In this document: positions 35,962-44,986 of the stretch, one piece after another | Layout: the number at the start of each line of letters is the position of its first letter | Numbering within the stretch: the first letter of the stretch is position 1 | Origin: Arthrobacter sp. StoSoilB20 | GTDB lineage: Bacteria; Actinomycetota; Actinomycetes; Actinomycetales; Micrococcaceae | Direction: 5' to 3' | DNA length: 64,000 bases | Assembly: GCF_019977295.1 (NCBI RefSeq) | Contig: NZ_AP024651.1 | Location: 2,914,001-2,978,000 of the forward strand | Position numbers and translations under genes: made by a program | The notes under the pieces: generated by a model | Told to the model about the DNA's origin: nothing | The model's database searches: none | Seen by the model: the letters and a program-made list of their open reading frames with translations, nothing else

Positions 35962-36831
35962 CTATTGATTGACCTTCAGAGACAGTAGCATCCGCTGGAC
36001 ATTGGCGAATTCAGAACCGTGTACCGCATACTTTGCAGCGAGGTCAAGAGTGTCGAAGGACTTGGCCGGGGCCACCTTCTCGTCGGCAGAATATGCATGG
36101 AGCACGGGGATGTCCCCAAAGGAATAGTCGCCTTTCCCATCCGGTCCCAGCACCCGGTTCCTGAGTTCGCACGATTGCCCGTCAGCCCCGGCCACCGTAT
36201 TGGTGATGCCATACGAGCCGAAGAATTTGTATCCCTGGATCACCCGGAAAACCGCCCGTGGATCAATGGTGTCCGGCCCATCGGCATGCGGAATGTCCAA
36301 AGGTACGCTGCTGATCACTACATAGGGCCGGGCTTGTCCGGCCGGGCAATCGACCGGAGCAGACGGCGGCAGGCCGGTCTGGAGGGTGGCAACGTATTTC
36401 CCGGCACCGTCCTTGACTTCGACCTTCACTGCTGACGGCAAAGAACCCGGCTCGGGAGTCACCGACTGGGCAATCCAATCCCTGGGCAGTTCGAAACTGA
36501 CGCTCTTGGCCGGATCCGTATAGGTCTTCCATGAAAGCGCCGTTGATGCGGGACCCGGCGTGGCGCCGGCCGCCCCCGACGAAGCCGCCTGGCCCTCCGG
36601 GCCCGGTGTTGCCGAGGGTGAGCCAACGGCGGTACCAGGCTCCGGCGTCGTGCTTTCCGTCGGCGCCCCCGTGCCCGACTCCGAACTGTTCGGCTTCGAC
36701 GTTGCCGTGGAGGTAACCTGCGGTCCCTTGTTTTCAGCCGAGCAAGATGCCGTTGCGGCCAGGACCGTCCCTGCAAGGACCAAGGCAGCGAGCTTCACCG
36801 GAACGCGCTTCAGGTTCATGATGCCGATCAT
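35962..36831 (-). CDS. Putative lipoprotein, unknown function
   Basis: Exported protein of 289 residues. The signal peptide has a hydrophobic core (VKLAALVLAGTVLAATA) ending in SC (Cys about 30), a somewhat weak lipobox. A Ser/Thr/Pro/Gly-rich linker (35-95) leads to a folded domain (about 98-289) with YTDPAKSVSFELPRDW and a conserved-looking pair of cysteines (VDCPAGQ, QSCELRN). I do not recognise the domain. The TAGGCT box 6 nt ahead of ATG 36831 makes this leaderless start preferable to ATG 36819. It diverges from the DUF1684 gene. Confidence 0.75.
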   Translation of the reverse strand: MIGIMNLKRVPVKLAALVLAGTVLAATASCSAENKGPQVTSTATSKPNSSESGTGAPTESTTPEPGTAVGSPSATPGPEGQAASSGAAGATPGPASTALSWKTYTDPAKSVSFELPRDWIAQSVTPEPGSLPSAVKVEVKDGAGKYVATLQTGLPPSAPVDCPAGQARPYVVISSVPLDIPHADGPDTIDPRAVFRVIQGYKFFGSYGITNTVAGADGQSCELRNRVLGPDGKGDYSFGDIPVLHAYSADEKVAPAKSFDTLDLAAKYAVHGSEFANVQRMLLSLKVNQ

Positions 36832-36886
36832 GGCCCCAGCCTATCGGCGGCGATACCGCGACACGCACAGGGTTAGGCTGTGGGTA
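36831..36886. promoter_or_regulatory. Divergent pair of leaderless promoters
   Basis: Minus-strand TAGGCT (36843-36838) is 6 nt before the lipoprotein ATG at 36831, and plus-strand TAGGCT (36874-36879) is 6 nt before the DUF1684 ATG at 36886. Two divergent genes thus start from the same hexamer at the same spacing within a 54-bp gap. Confidence 0.6.
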
Positions 36887-37554
36887 TGGCTCCCGATCAG
36901 CAGGACTATTTCGAGGACGACATCCCCACCATGTCAGCGGTTGATATAGCCGACTGGCGCCTGCGGACGTTCGCCCTGTACGACAAAGTGCGTCAACTTG
37001 CAGCCACCAATCCTTTCGACGCCCACGTTTTCTGGCGCCAGGAGCGGGACCTGATGTTTGCCACCCATCCGGCATCCGCGCTGACGGCCGGGATGAAGGC
37101 CTCCTTTTCAGGACTGCGTACGGCTGACTACGACCCCGCCTTCCGCAGGCACGCGGTGTTGCTCCCTGACGGATCCGGGCAGGAAATGAATGTTGAGACA
37201 GGCACCGACGGCGTTGTGCCGTTTGTCAGGATCGGCACCTTCGACTTGGATGAACTGGGCTCTTTGGCAGTGTGGCGGCTCAGGAGCTACGGCGGCGGGA
37301 TCTTTGTCCCGTTCCGTGACACAACCGCTGGCAAGGATGGCGGAAGCTACGGGGCGGGTCGGTACCTGTTGGACACGGTCAAGGGCTCTTTCCACGGCAC
37401 CAGGAGCTCCTCCGGTGAACCGGAGTTCATCCTGGATTTCAACTTTGCCTACAATCCCTCCTGCGCCTACAACGAGGCTTGGGCGTGCCCCTTGGCAGGA
37501 CCGGACAACCGGTTGGCCACAGACATTCCCGTGGGCGAACTCTACCTGGGCTAG
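36886..37554 (+). CDS. DUF1684 family protein
   Basis: Cytoplasmic protein of 222 residues with the DUF1684 signatures YGGGIFVPFRDTT, YGAGRYLLDTVKGS and LDFNFAYNPSCAYNEAWACPLAGPDNRL. The last contains two conserved cysteines and is the hallmark of the family. Biochemical role unknown. The start is ATG 36886, set by the leaderless promoter; a GTG two codons upstream is possible. Its stop overlaps that of the convergent ion transporter gene (CTAG). Confidence 0.9.
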   Translation: MAPDQQDYFEDDIPTMSAVDIADWRLRTFALYDKVRQLAATNPFDAHVFWRQERDLMFATHPASALTAGMKASFSGLRTADYDPAFRRHAVLLPDGSGQEMNVETGTDGVVPFVRIGTFDLDELGSLAVWRLRSYGGGIFVPFRDTTAGKDGGSYGAGRYLLDTVKGSFHGTRSSSGEPEFILDFNFAYNPSCAYNEAWACPLAGPDNRLATDIPVGELYLG

Positions 37555-38747
37555 CCAAACACCCCTCCTGGGCCAACGACTGCGAGGGCCGCGATGGCCG
37601 CCGTTATGGTCAACGGGGCCACGATCAAGCCCAACACCGCGTAACCCTTCCACTTGATCAACACGTTCATCCGGACCAGGCGATCGTGCCACAGCAGGGT
37701 GGCCAGGGAAGCCCATGGCGTGATCAGGGGTCCTGCATTGACACCTATCAAGAGTGCAGCCATCCGCACTGGACTTCCTGCCAGCGGCTCGGCCAAAAGA
37801 TAAGCAGGCAGGTTGTTGACCACATTGGATCCGAGCGCACCTGTCATGGCCAACCTCAGCAGTTCGACGAAGCCGCTTCCTTCCCCTGCCACCTGCCCAA
37901 GCAACACGGAAGCTCCAAGGTACTGGGTTGCTTCGACCACCAGGAAAAGGCCGCACGTAAAAAGCAGCAGCGACCACGGAATCAGCGTCACCTTAAGCAC
38001 TTTCGGGCGCCGAATGGCGAAAAACGCCGCCAGCACCAAGGCTGCGGCGGTGGCCGGAATCCAGATCGCCGCACCGGACACCAGGGCCGGCAAGAGGAGA
38101 ACCAGGACCACGGCGCTGGCACCCAGCAGCACCCGATCAGGGGCGGCGGCCGATGTTGGCCCTGGGGCGGGTCGTGCGGAATCCAAGGCGTAGGTCTTGC
38201 GCAGCTCGCGCCGGAACACCACTGCAACGAACACCAACGGAACCACAATTGCCGCCAGGGACGGAGCCCACATCAGGCGGGCAAACTGTGCCGGGCTGAT
38301 GCCACCCAGATTGTGCTGCGCCAGGAGGTTCGTCAGATTGGAAATCGGCAGCAACAGACTCGCCGTATTCGCCAGCCACACCGTGGTCAACGCCGAGGGC
38401 AGGACGGGCAACCCGGCTTGGCGGGCTACGGTGACCACCACCGGAGTCAGCAGGACCGCCGTCGTATCCAGCGACAGGAAGATCGTGCTCAGGACGGCGA
38501 ACAGCGCAAGCAGCAACCACAACAGGACACCACGGCCACGACCCCATCTCCGGAGTCGCCGGGCAATCCACTGGAAAGTCCCTGCCTCACTGACGAGCTC
38601 GGTGACCACGGTCATGGCAACAACGAACGCCAGGATGGGCGCCACCCGGTCTACCAGGACGGCTACTTCGTGCCACGGCAAAACGCCCGTGGCAACGGTT
38701 ACCACGCCTGCCACGAGGAGAACCAATCCGATGATCGCCAGGCGCAT
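37551..38747 (-). CDS. ArsB/NhaD/SLC13-superfamily ion transporter
   Basis: Integral membrane protein of 398 residues with about ten to eleven hydrophobic helices, start to end. Features of the ion-transporter superfamily are two re-entrant-like loops, SLDTTAVLLTPVVV with LANTASLLLPISNLTNLLAQ in the first half and GALGSNVVNNLPAYLL with NAGPLITPWASLATLLW in the second. Arsenite, dicarboxylate or other anions are possible; no arsR or arsC is nearby. The ATG at 38747 is chosen because TAGAAT lies 7 nt upstream (leaderless); 26 extra upstream codons look non-coding. Confidence 0.82.
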   Translation of the reverse strand: MRLAIIGLVLLVAGVVTVATGVLPWHEVAVLVDRVAPILAFVVAMTVVTELVSEAGTFQWIARRLRRWGRGRGVLLWLLLALFAVLSTIFLSLDTTAVLLTPVVVTVARQAGLPVLPSALTTVWLANTASLLLPISNLTNLLAQHNLGGISPAQFARLMWAPSLAAIVVPLVFVAVVFRRELRKTYALDSARPAPGPTSAAAPDRVLLGASAVVLVLLLPALVSGAAIWIPATAAALVLAAFFAIRRPKVLKVTLIPWSLLLFTCGLFLVVEATQYLGASVLLGQVAGEGSGFVELLRLAMTGALGSNVVNNLPAYLLAEPLAGSPVRMAALLIGVNAGPLITPWASLATLLWHDRLVRMNVLIKWKGYAVLGLIVAPLTITAAIAALAVVGPGGVFG

Positions 38748-38760
38748 GAATCGGATTCTA
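38747..38760 (-). promoter_or_regulatory. -10 box giving a leaderless ion-transporter mRNA
   Basis: Minus-strand TAGAAT (38760-38755), then 7 nt, then the ATG at 38747. Confidence 0.5.
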
Positions 38761-38898
38761 AGCCCGGGGCCTGGGATTCTCCCCCAGGCGCTCTGCTTTC
38801 CCCGTCCGTTCACACACCCGTCCATTCACACCCAGCCGGGGCACAAGCCGTCACGGGACCGTAAGCAATGGAACGCGGTTGTGCTGTCCCCCGAAGCC

Positions 38899-38911
38899 TA
38901 GGCTTGATCCA
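38899..38911 (+). promoter_or_regulatory. -10 box giving a leaderless DM13-protein mRNA
   Basis: TAGGCT (38899-38904), then 6 nt, then the ATG at 38911. Confidence 0.55.
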
Positions 38912-39522
38912 TGAACCGAATCCGGATTTTCATTCGCTCCCACAGGGCTCTTGCCGCAGTGATCGCAGTGATGGTCCTGGCAGCGGTGATGGCAGGGGCA
39001 GCACTCTTCCAACCGTGGCGGATTTTCACCAGCAGCAACGTCAACGAGGCCCTGCCTGTTGTGGAAGGCCCGGCGAACACATCATCGGGTGGTGGGACGG
39101 CGGCTGCGTCACCTGGGAACACCGCGACCCAGCCCACCAACCCCCAGCCCACCAGTCCCCTGCCCACCAATCCCATCCCAAGCCCGGCGATTCTCAAGAG
39201 CGGCGCCTTCGAATCCCAGGAGCATGAGACCACCGGCTCCGCGCAATTGTTGGCGTTGCCCGACGGCAGCCACGTACTGCGCCTCGAGAACCTGGCCAGC
39301 AGCGACGGACCCGATGTCAAGGTGTGGCTCAGCAGCCTGGAGGCAGGCGGTGACTGGTTCAAATACCGCTCAGGGGCTTACGTGGACCTCGGCAGTATCA
39401 AGGCCACCCATGGAAACCACAATTACGCCATTCCCGCCGGCACTGACGTCAGTGGGCTGGCGTCGGTGGTCCTGTGGTGCGATCGCTTCAGTGTAGCTTT
39501 CGGATCTGCGCCGCTGGCCTGA
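38911..39522 (+). CDS. Membrane-anchored DM13-domain protein
   Basis: Protein of 203 residues with one N-terminal membrane segment (about 14-36). A Pro/Thr/Asn-rich linker contains repeats of PTNP/PTSP type (about 72-92), and a DM13 domain (about 95-203) has SGAFESQEHETTGSAQLL, SSDGPDVKVWLS, LGSIKATHGNHNYAIP and VVLWCDRFSVAFGSAPL. DM13 domains carry a nearly invariant cysteine, present here in LWCDRF, and have been proposed to take part in redox reactions. It faces outside the membrane. Confidence 0.87.
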   Translation: MNRIRIFIRSHRALAAVIAVMVLAAVMAGAALFQPWRIFTSSNVNEALPVVEGPANTSSGGGTAAASPGNTATQPTNPQPTSPLPTNPIPSPAILKSGAFESQEHETTGSAQLLALPDGSHVLRLENLASSDGPDVKVWLSSLEAGGDWFKYRSGAYVDLGSIKATHGNHNYAIPAGTDVSGLASVVLWCDRFSVAFGSAPLA

Positions 39523-39643
39523 GGCGCAGCGAAGCCGCCCCTGCCTATCCCGGATGATCGCGCAACTGCCACCAGAACTGCTACAAGAACAGCCACAAGA
39601 GGTAACGCGGGTCCGGAACACCGGCACAACGCATCAGAGGACG

Positions 39644-39656
39644 TAGGATGTCATCA
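39644..39656 (+). promoter_or_regulatory. -10 box giving a leaderless FAH-family mRNA
   Basis: TAGGAT (39644-39649), then 6 nt, then the ATG at 39656. Confidence 0.55.
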
Positions 39657-40504
39657 TGACTTCACGCCTCCCTCGTCGTATTGCCCGTGTCCGGCCCGTC
39701 CCGCCGCTCTCAGCCGATGAGCACTTCTTCGTGGCCAATGACGCCCGGGACTTCGGCTCCGATGCCGGCCGGGAGTGGACTGTGATCCATTCGCCGTTCC
39801 CGTCATCCCGGGCGAACACCGCCAGTCCAGCGCGGGACGGCTGGGAGACCGGTGCGACGGTCACGGAAGGCTCATTCACTTTCCTGGAACCGGCCGTCCC
39901 CGTCAATGTGTTGGGCATGGCGCACAACACAGGCCAACCGGGCCGCGACCTGCCGCCCCAGGCATTCCACAAGGCCGCCTCGAGTGTGATCGGCCCTGGC
40001 GAGGCCATCCAACTGGACTCCACGGTGGGCTACGTCGACCCTGAAGCCGAACTAACGGTGGTCATCGGGCGCCCCGCCCGCGGTTTGACTGCCGAAACGG
40101 CGCGTTCGGCGGTTCTCGGCTACACCATCGGCAACGACGTCTCGGCAAGGGATTTGCAGAAAACCGACGAACTCTGGATCAGCGCCAAAAGCCAGGACAC
40201 CTTCACTCCAGTCGGTCCATGGATTGTCACGGATCTTGAGGTCTCCAACCTGGAAATCGGGATCGTCCACAACGGCCATGAACTCCAGACCGCCAGTTCA
40301 GCTGACCTGGGTTGGAAGGTGGACGAGATCCTTGTTTACCTGACCTCTTTCATGACCCTCCAGCCCGGCGATCTTGTGCTGACGGGCTTCCCCGCCGAGT
40401 GCGCCCGCATCCAACCAGGCGACACCGTGGTGTGCCGGGTTGAGGGAATCGGCGAGCTCCGGAACCCCGTTACCGGCGCTTCCTGGGAAGACCTTCCGGC
40501 GTAG
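39656..40504 (+). CDS. Fumarylacetoacetate hydrolase-family protein
   Basis: FAH-fold metal-dependent enzyme of 282 residues. The core includes VNVLGMAHNTG, the metal-binding acid residues in VDPEAELTVVIG, YTIGNDVSARDLQ, DTFTPVGPWIVT and DLVLTGFPAECARIQPGDTV. Members hydrolyse acylpyruvates, isomerise or decarboxylate aromatic ring-cleavage products, or decarboxylate oxaloacetate; the neighbours do not tell which. The first 80 residues are longer and more variable than the core. Confidence 0.87.
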   Translation: MTSRLPRRIARVRPVPPLSADEHFFVANDARDFGSDAGREWTVIHSPFPSSRANTASPARDGWETGATVTEGSFTFLEPAVPVNVLGMAHNTGQPGRDLPPQAFHKAASSVIGPGEAIQLDSTVGYVDPEAELTVVIGRPARGLTAETARSAVLGYTIGNDVSARDLQKTDELWISAKSQDTFTPVGPWIVTDLEVSNLEIGIVHNGHELQTASSADLGWKVDEILVYLTSFMTLQPGDLVLTGFPAECARIQPGDTVVCRVEGIGELRNPVTGASWEDLPA

Positions 40505-40521
40505 TGTGTCAGGCTTAAGCC

Positions 40522-41007
40522 ATGGAGACAGCTGCGGACGCCACTGAGCTACGCCCGTCTCCCCCGCAGAAACCACCCCGCACACGCCACCGTGGGGTCC
40601 TGAAATACCCCGTAGTGCGGCAATTGATCCGCTTTACCGGGGTGGGTGTAGTCTGCACCGCGAGCTCGCTGGCGATCTACGCGTTGTTGCGTCCGTGGAT
40701 TGACCCCCAGCTGGCAAACGCCGTGGCTTTGATTGTGACCTCGCTGATGAACACGGCGTTGAACCGCAGGCTCACTTTCAAGATCACGGGGAAAAAGAAG
40801 CGCACCCGGGATCACCTCAGCGGGGTCCTGGTGATTGCCATCGCCTTGGTCATCACCGGTGGCAGCCTGGGTTTGCTGCACCTCTTCCGGCCCGAAGCCA
40901 CGGTCACCGAAGAGCTGTGGACCACAACCCTGTCCGGCTTCGTGGCCACCGCGGTCCGGTTTACCCTGCTGAGGCATTGGATTTTCCGGCGAGCGCGGCA
41001 CGTATAG
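40522..41007 (+). CDS. GtrA family membrane protein
   Basis: Small integral membrane protein of 161 residues with four hydrophobic helices (about 37-55, 62-80, 98-118, 128-150) and the GtrA pattern LIRFTGVGVVCTASSLAIYALL and ALNRRLTF. GtrA proteins are thought to help move lipid-linked sugars across the membrane for envelope glycosylation. The start lies 17 bp after the FAH gene; a weak CAGGCT box 6 nt before the ATG suggests a leaderless start here too. Confidence 0.88.
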   Translation: METAADATELRPSPPQKPPRTRHRGVLKYPVVRQLIRFTGVGVVCTASSLAIYALLRPWIDPQLANAVALIVTSLMNTALNRRLTFKITGKKKRTRDHLSGVLVIAIALVITGGSLGLLHLFRPEATVTEELWTTTLSGFVATAVRFTLLRHWIFRRARHV

Positions 41008-41061
41008 CCGGCCGTGCAGCCGTTGTGGGGCCAGCCGGCACCGCAGCCGTTCAGGCCGGCT

Positions 41062-42231
41062 TCAGTTGTCGCCTTGAGGGGAGGCAAGGTTCCGAACACG
41101 CCCGACGGCGGTTTCCACGGCGTCCGCGGCCTGCTCCAGTTCGGAGCCGGTGACTGTTGGAGGGAAACTGAAACGGACTGCCGTCTGGGCTGTCTCGGGA
41201 GCTATTCCCAAGGCCACCAACACGGGCGAGGGGGCATCGGATCCTGCAGCGCACGCCGAGCCGCTGGAGCACACCACGCCCAGCCGCTCAAGTTCGAGCA
41301 GAACCGATTCGCCGCTGGTACCCGGGAAACAGAAGGACGCTACCGATGGCAAACGCTGCAGCCGGTGGCCAGTGACCACAGCTCCCGGCACGCCGGCCAG
41401 GACCCGTTCGATGAACTGATCCCTGAGACCGGAGACCCTGGCTGCCTGTTCCGGCTGCTCGGCACCTGACAACGCCAGTACGGTGGACAAGGCAACGGCG
41501 CCGGCCACGTTCTCCGTCCCGGACCTCCTGCCCCGTTCCTGTCCCCCGCCGTGAACGAGTGGTTCCACCCGGAGCCGGCCCTTGGTGAACAGCACACCTG
41601 AACCCTTGGGCGCACCGAGCTTGTGCCCGGACAAGCTCAGGGCATCCACCCCGAGCGCTTTGACGTCCAGGGGCAACCATCCGGCGGCCTGGACTGCATC
41701 GGTATGGAAGGGGATTCCGTGTTCGCGCGCCACCGCAGCCAGAGCCGTGATCGGTTGGACCGTTCCGATCTCATTGTTCGCGTACATGATGCTGATCAAC
41801 GCCGTGTCCGGTCCTGCCACCGCACGCAGACCCTCGATGGAGACCAGCCCCTCAGAGTCAACGGGAAGGACGTCCACAACAAAACCGTGCACCCGCTCCA
41901 GATACCTCGCCGATTCCTCCACGGCTGGATGCTCGATTGCGCTGATGACTACCCTGTTCAGCGAAGGATCAGCGGACCGCCTGGCCAGTGCAATGCCTTT
42001 GACGGCCAGGTTGTCCGCCTCGGTGCCTCCTGAGGTGAAAGTCACCTCGCCAGCACGGCAGTTGAGGATCTTCGCGACACCTGCACGGGCTCCGGCGAGC
42101 GCAGCTGCTGCGGCTTCGCCCAGGGTGTGGTGGCTGGAGGGGTTGCCGAACTCACCGCTCAAGTACGGCCACATGGCCTCAAGTGCCTCGCGGCGAACGG
42201 GGGTGGTGGCTGCGGCGTCGAGGAAGATCAT
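41062..42231 (-). CDS. NAD-operon cysteine desulfurase (NifS/IscS-like)
   Basis: PLP-dependent enzyme of 389 residues taking sulfur from cysteine for Fe-S cluster assembly. It has IFLDAAATTPVRREAL, the histidine in ISAIEHPAVEESA, the PLP lysine in LSGHKLGAPKG and the persulfide cysteine in VCSSGSACAAG. It is the last gene of nadA-nadB-nadC, 7 bp after nadC, and so probably supplies the 4Fe-4S cluster of quinolinate synthase, as described for other bacteria with this arrangement. It converges on gtrA with only GC-rich inverted sequence between. Confidence 0.93.
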   Translation of the reverse strand: MIFLDAAATTPVRREALEAMWPYLSGEFGNPSSHHTLGEAAAAALAGARAGVAKILNCRAGEVTFTSGGTEADNLAVKGIALARRSADPSLNRVVISAIEHPAVEESARYLERVHGFVVDVLPVDSEGLVSIEGLRAVAGPDTALISIMYANNEIGTVQPITALAAVAREHGIPFHTDAVQAAGWLPLDVKALGVDALSLSGHKLGAPKGSGVLFTKGRLRVEPLVHGGGQERGRRSGTENVAGAVALSTVLALSGAEQPEQAARVSGLRDQFIERVLAGVPGAVVTGHRLQRLPSVASFCFPGTSGESVLLELERLGVVCSSGSACAAGSDAPSPVLVALGIAPETAQTAVRFSFPPTVTGSELEQAADAVETAVGRVRNLASPQGDN

Positions 42232-42238
42232 GGGTGCC

Positions 42239-43111
42239 TCAGGCTGTCTCCAGGACCACGTCGAGACCGAGATCCAGAGCGCTCACGCTGTGGGTCAACC
42301 CACCAATGGAGATGACGTCTACGCCGGCAGCGGCAATTTCCGTTACGGTGGCGATGTTGACGTTGCCACTTGCCTCCACGATGGCGCGGCCGTCCACTTG
42401 TTTCACTCCGGCGCGGAGTTCCTCGATGGAGAAGTTGTCCAGCATGATGGTGTCCACTCCAGCGGCCAGGACAGGTTCGATCTGTTCGGCCCGGTCCACT
42501 TCTACCTCAAAGTGGGTGGTGTGGCCCAGCTGTGCTTTGGCGGCGATCAGCAGTTCCGTCAGTTTTGCGGAGTCGCCGCCGGTCATGACGGCCAGGTGGT
42601 TGTCCTTGGCCAGTACGGCGTCCGAGAGACTGTAGCGGTGGTTGGCCCCGCCACCGCAGCGCACAGCGTATCGTTCCAGGACGCGAAGGCCGGGCGTGGT
42701 CTTGCGGGTATCAGTGATCCGGGCACGGGTGCCTTCCACCAGACGCACAAATTCCGCGGTCTTCGTAGCGATGGCGCTCATGCGCTGCACCAGGTTCAAT
42801 GCGACGCGTTCGGCCAGCAGCACCGAGCGGGCGCTGCCGCTGACCCTGGCAAGGTGCGTCCCGGCGTCGAACGCTTCACCGTCGCCCAGCAGCAGGTCTA
42901 CCTCGGTATCCGGGTCAACGAGCTTCATGGCGTCACGGAACACGGTGCCGCCGCTGAAGACACCGGGGACGCGCGCATTCAACACCGCGGTTGCCCGGGC
43001 GTCGGCGGGGATGAGCAGTTGCGAGGTGATGTCGCCGCTGGGAGCGTCCTCCGCGAACGCCCGTTCCAGGATGTCCCGCACGGGCGCTGCGGGGAGGGTC
43101 AGGTTAGTCAT
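42239..43111 (-). CDS. nadC: Nicotinate-nucleotide pyrophosphorylase (quinolinate phosphoribosyltransferase)
   Basis: Transfers the phosphoribosyl group of PRPP to quinolinate with decarboxylation, giving nicotinate mononucleotide. The 290-residue protein shows EDAPSGDITSQLL, ALNLVQRMSAIATKTAEFV, the arginine-rich RITDTRKTTPGLRVLERYAVRCGGG in outline, EVEVDRAEQI and MLDNFSIEELRAGV. It overlaps the end of nadB by 8 bp, showing tight coupling. Confidence 0.96.
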   Translation of the reverse strand: MTNLTLPAAPVRDILERAFAEDAPSGDITSQLLIPADARATAVLNARVPGVFSGGTVFRDAMKLVDPDTEVDLLLGDGEAFDAGTHLARVSGSARSVLLAERVALNLVQRMSAIATKTAEFVRLVEGTRARITDTRKTTPGLRVLERYAVRCGGGANHRYSLSDAVLAKDNHLAVMTGGDSAKLTELLIAAKAQLGHTTHFEVEVDRAEQIEPVLAAGVDTIMLDNFSIEELRAGVKQVDGRAIVEASGNVNIATVTEIAAAGVDVISIGGLTHSVSALDLGLDVVLETA

Positions 43112-44951
43112 GGACGAGGCTCACTTTCCGGCTCATGGTGTAACGCTTGTCAAAATCTTCGACGACGGCCGGCTCCGTCATGCTGTCGCTGCGGTAGTGC
43201 GCCCCCAACGACTCCCGGCGCTCCCGGGCCGCATGAAGGAGCAGCTGGGCCGCCAACAACAAATTCGAGTCCTCATGCACACGGACATCGAGGGAATCAG
43301 GAACATTCAACGGCTGCACTTCTCCAGCCCAGGCAACCAACGCCACACCGGCCTCCCGCAGCAGTGCGCCATCACGCAAAACCCCTGCCTTGGCAGTCAT
43401 CAGCCGCCGCAAGGACCCCCTCGAAAACACCCCTGCCCGAGCAAACGAAGCCTCACGAGCCCCCGGCCCCGGCAAGCTCTCAAACTCCCAGGAAACAGGA
43501 GCGGGCAGGTCAGCATCAAGCTCATCCAGCGGCGCCGGAGGCCCCGGCAGCGCCGTTGTCGCGTGAGCGCTGCGGTCGCTCTGGTCGGCTGACGGGGTCC
43601 CGGCAGCGTGCGTAAAAGCGAGGCCGCCCGCGGCCGAGTCAGCACGCAGAGGGACTCCGTCCGTCGAGGCACCAAACGAACCAAAAAACCCCTCAACAGC
43701 CCGCCGCCCAAACACCAGTCCCTCGAGCAGGGAGTTGCTTGCCAGACGGTTAGCTCCTTGCACACCGGTACAAGCCACCTCACCGGCAGCGAGCAATCCG
43801 GGAACAGAGGTCCGGCCGTAGAGATCCGTCACCACCCCACCCATCCAGTAGTGGGCAGCCGGTGCCACGGGAACCAGGTCGCGGGTCCAGTCCACGCCCG
43901 CCTGGCGCGTGCGCGTACTGAGGTTCGGGAAGCGCCTGGCCAGGAAGCCGCCGCCGCGTTGGTGCTCAATGACGGTGGCGTCCAGGTAGACGTGACCGTT
44001 GGGGTCACCAAGTTTCGCAAGGTGAAGGGCGATGCTGCGGGAGACCACATCCCTGGGCGCGAGCTCGGCGTCGGGGTGGTAGTCCGGCATGAAGCGATGA
44101 CCGGCGGCATCGACCAGGATGGCCCCCTCACCCCGGACTGCTTCGGAGATGAGCAAGGGATCGTTGTTGCCCTCGGCCTCCCTGGCTTCCTTGTCCAGCA
44201 CCATGCAGGTGGGATGGAACTGGAAGAATTCGAGGTCCGCGACGGCGGCACCAACCCGCCATGCCAACGCCAGTCCGTCAGCCGTTGCAACAGATGGATT
44301 GGTTGTTTTGGCGAACAGTTGCCCCGCTCCGCCCGTAGCGAGCAGGACGGAGTCGCCATGGACCCCGAGGCTGCGTCCGTCGTGGAGGAAATTTACTCCC
44401 ACCACACGGCTGCCTTGGTGTCCGCCCAGAGCCAGGGAGGTGGCGTGTGCGTGGCCGATGACCTGGATCTTTCCTGCGGCTTGGAAATCCAGCACGGTCC
44501 GGATCAGGGCTGCGGCCACTCCGGCACCGGTGGCATCTCCCCCGGCGTGCAGGATACGCGGGGCTGAATGGGCAGCTTCCAGGCCCAAGGCGGGATCGCC
44601 TTGGTCATCGAGGTCGAACTGGACACCGAACCGACCCAACCCGGCGATATCCATACGGGCCTCGGTGCACAGGACCCGAACGGCTTCTTCATTGCAGTGG
44701 CCGGCCCCGGCTTTGAGGGTGTCGGCGATGTGGGCCGCCACAGTATCACCGGGTGCAGGTTCGTCCAGGACGGCGGAGATGCCACCCTGGGCGTAGTAGG
44801 TGTTGCTGTCCGCCAGGGCACCCTTGGTCAGCAACACCACTTCCGCCCCGGCTTCAGCGGCAAGCAGGGCTGAGTACAGTCCTGCGATACCGCTGCCGAC
44901 GACCACCAGCCGCCGGGGCGCGGGGCCGCGGGCAAGGCTCTCTGTTGTCAT
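43104..44951 (-). CDS. nadB: L-aspartate oxidase
   Basis: FAD enzyme oxidising aspartate to iminoaspartate, the substrate of NadA. The 615-residue product has the FAD motif RRLVVVGSGIAGLYSALLAA (about 13-32), SNTYYAQGGISAVL, HAGGDATGAGVAAAL, FHPTCMVLD and GEVACTGVQGANRLASNSLLEGLVFGRRA in outline. It is longer than the E. coli enzyme (about 540), mostly through an Ala/Pro/Ser insert near residues 430-490. It lies 35 bp after nadA in the same operon. Confidence 0.96.
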   Translation of the reverse strand: MTTESLARGPAPRRLVVVGSGIAGLYSALLAAEAGAEVVLLTKGALADSNTYYAQGGISAVLDEPAPGDTVAAHIADTLKAGAGHCNEEAVRVLCTEARMDIAGLGRFGVQFDLDDQGDPALGLEAAHSAPRILHAGGDATGAGVAAALIRTVLDFQAAGKIQVIGHAHATSLALGGHQGSRVVGVNFLHDGRSLGVHGDSVLLATGGAGQLFAKTTNPSVATADGLALAWRVGAAVADLEFFQFHPTCMVLDKEAREAEGNNDPLLISEAVRGEGAILVDAAGHRFMPDYHPDAELAPRDVVSRSIALHLAKLGDPNGHVYLDATVIEHQRGGGFLARRFPNLSTRTRQAGVDWTRDLVPVAPAAHYWMGGVVTDLYGRTSVPGLLAAGEVACTGVQGANRLASNSLLEGLVFGRRAVEGFFGSFGASTDGVPLRADSAAGGLAFTHAAGTPSADQSDRSAHATTALPGPPAPLDELDADLPAPVSWEFESLPGPGAREASFARAGVFSRGSLRRLMTAKAGVLRDGALLREAGVALVAWAGEVQPLNVPDSLDVRVHEDSNLLLAAQLLLHAARERRESLGAHYRSDSMTEPAVVEDFDKRYTMSRKVSLVHD

Positions 44952-44986
44952 GTGGGGCTCGATTCGGTTGGTCCGGTGTGGCCGGG

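Noticed and set aside
41006..41061. Terminator between gtrA and the cysteine desulfurase
   Set aside because: Only 8-bp arms about 40 bp apart (AGCCGGCC/GGCCGGCT) are seen, too weak to call.
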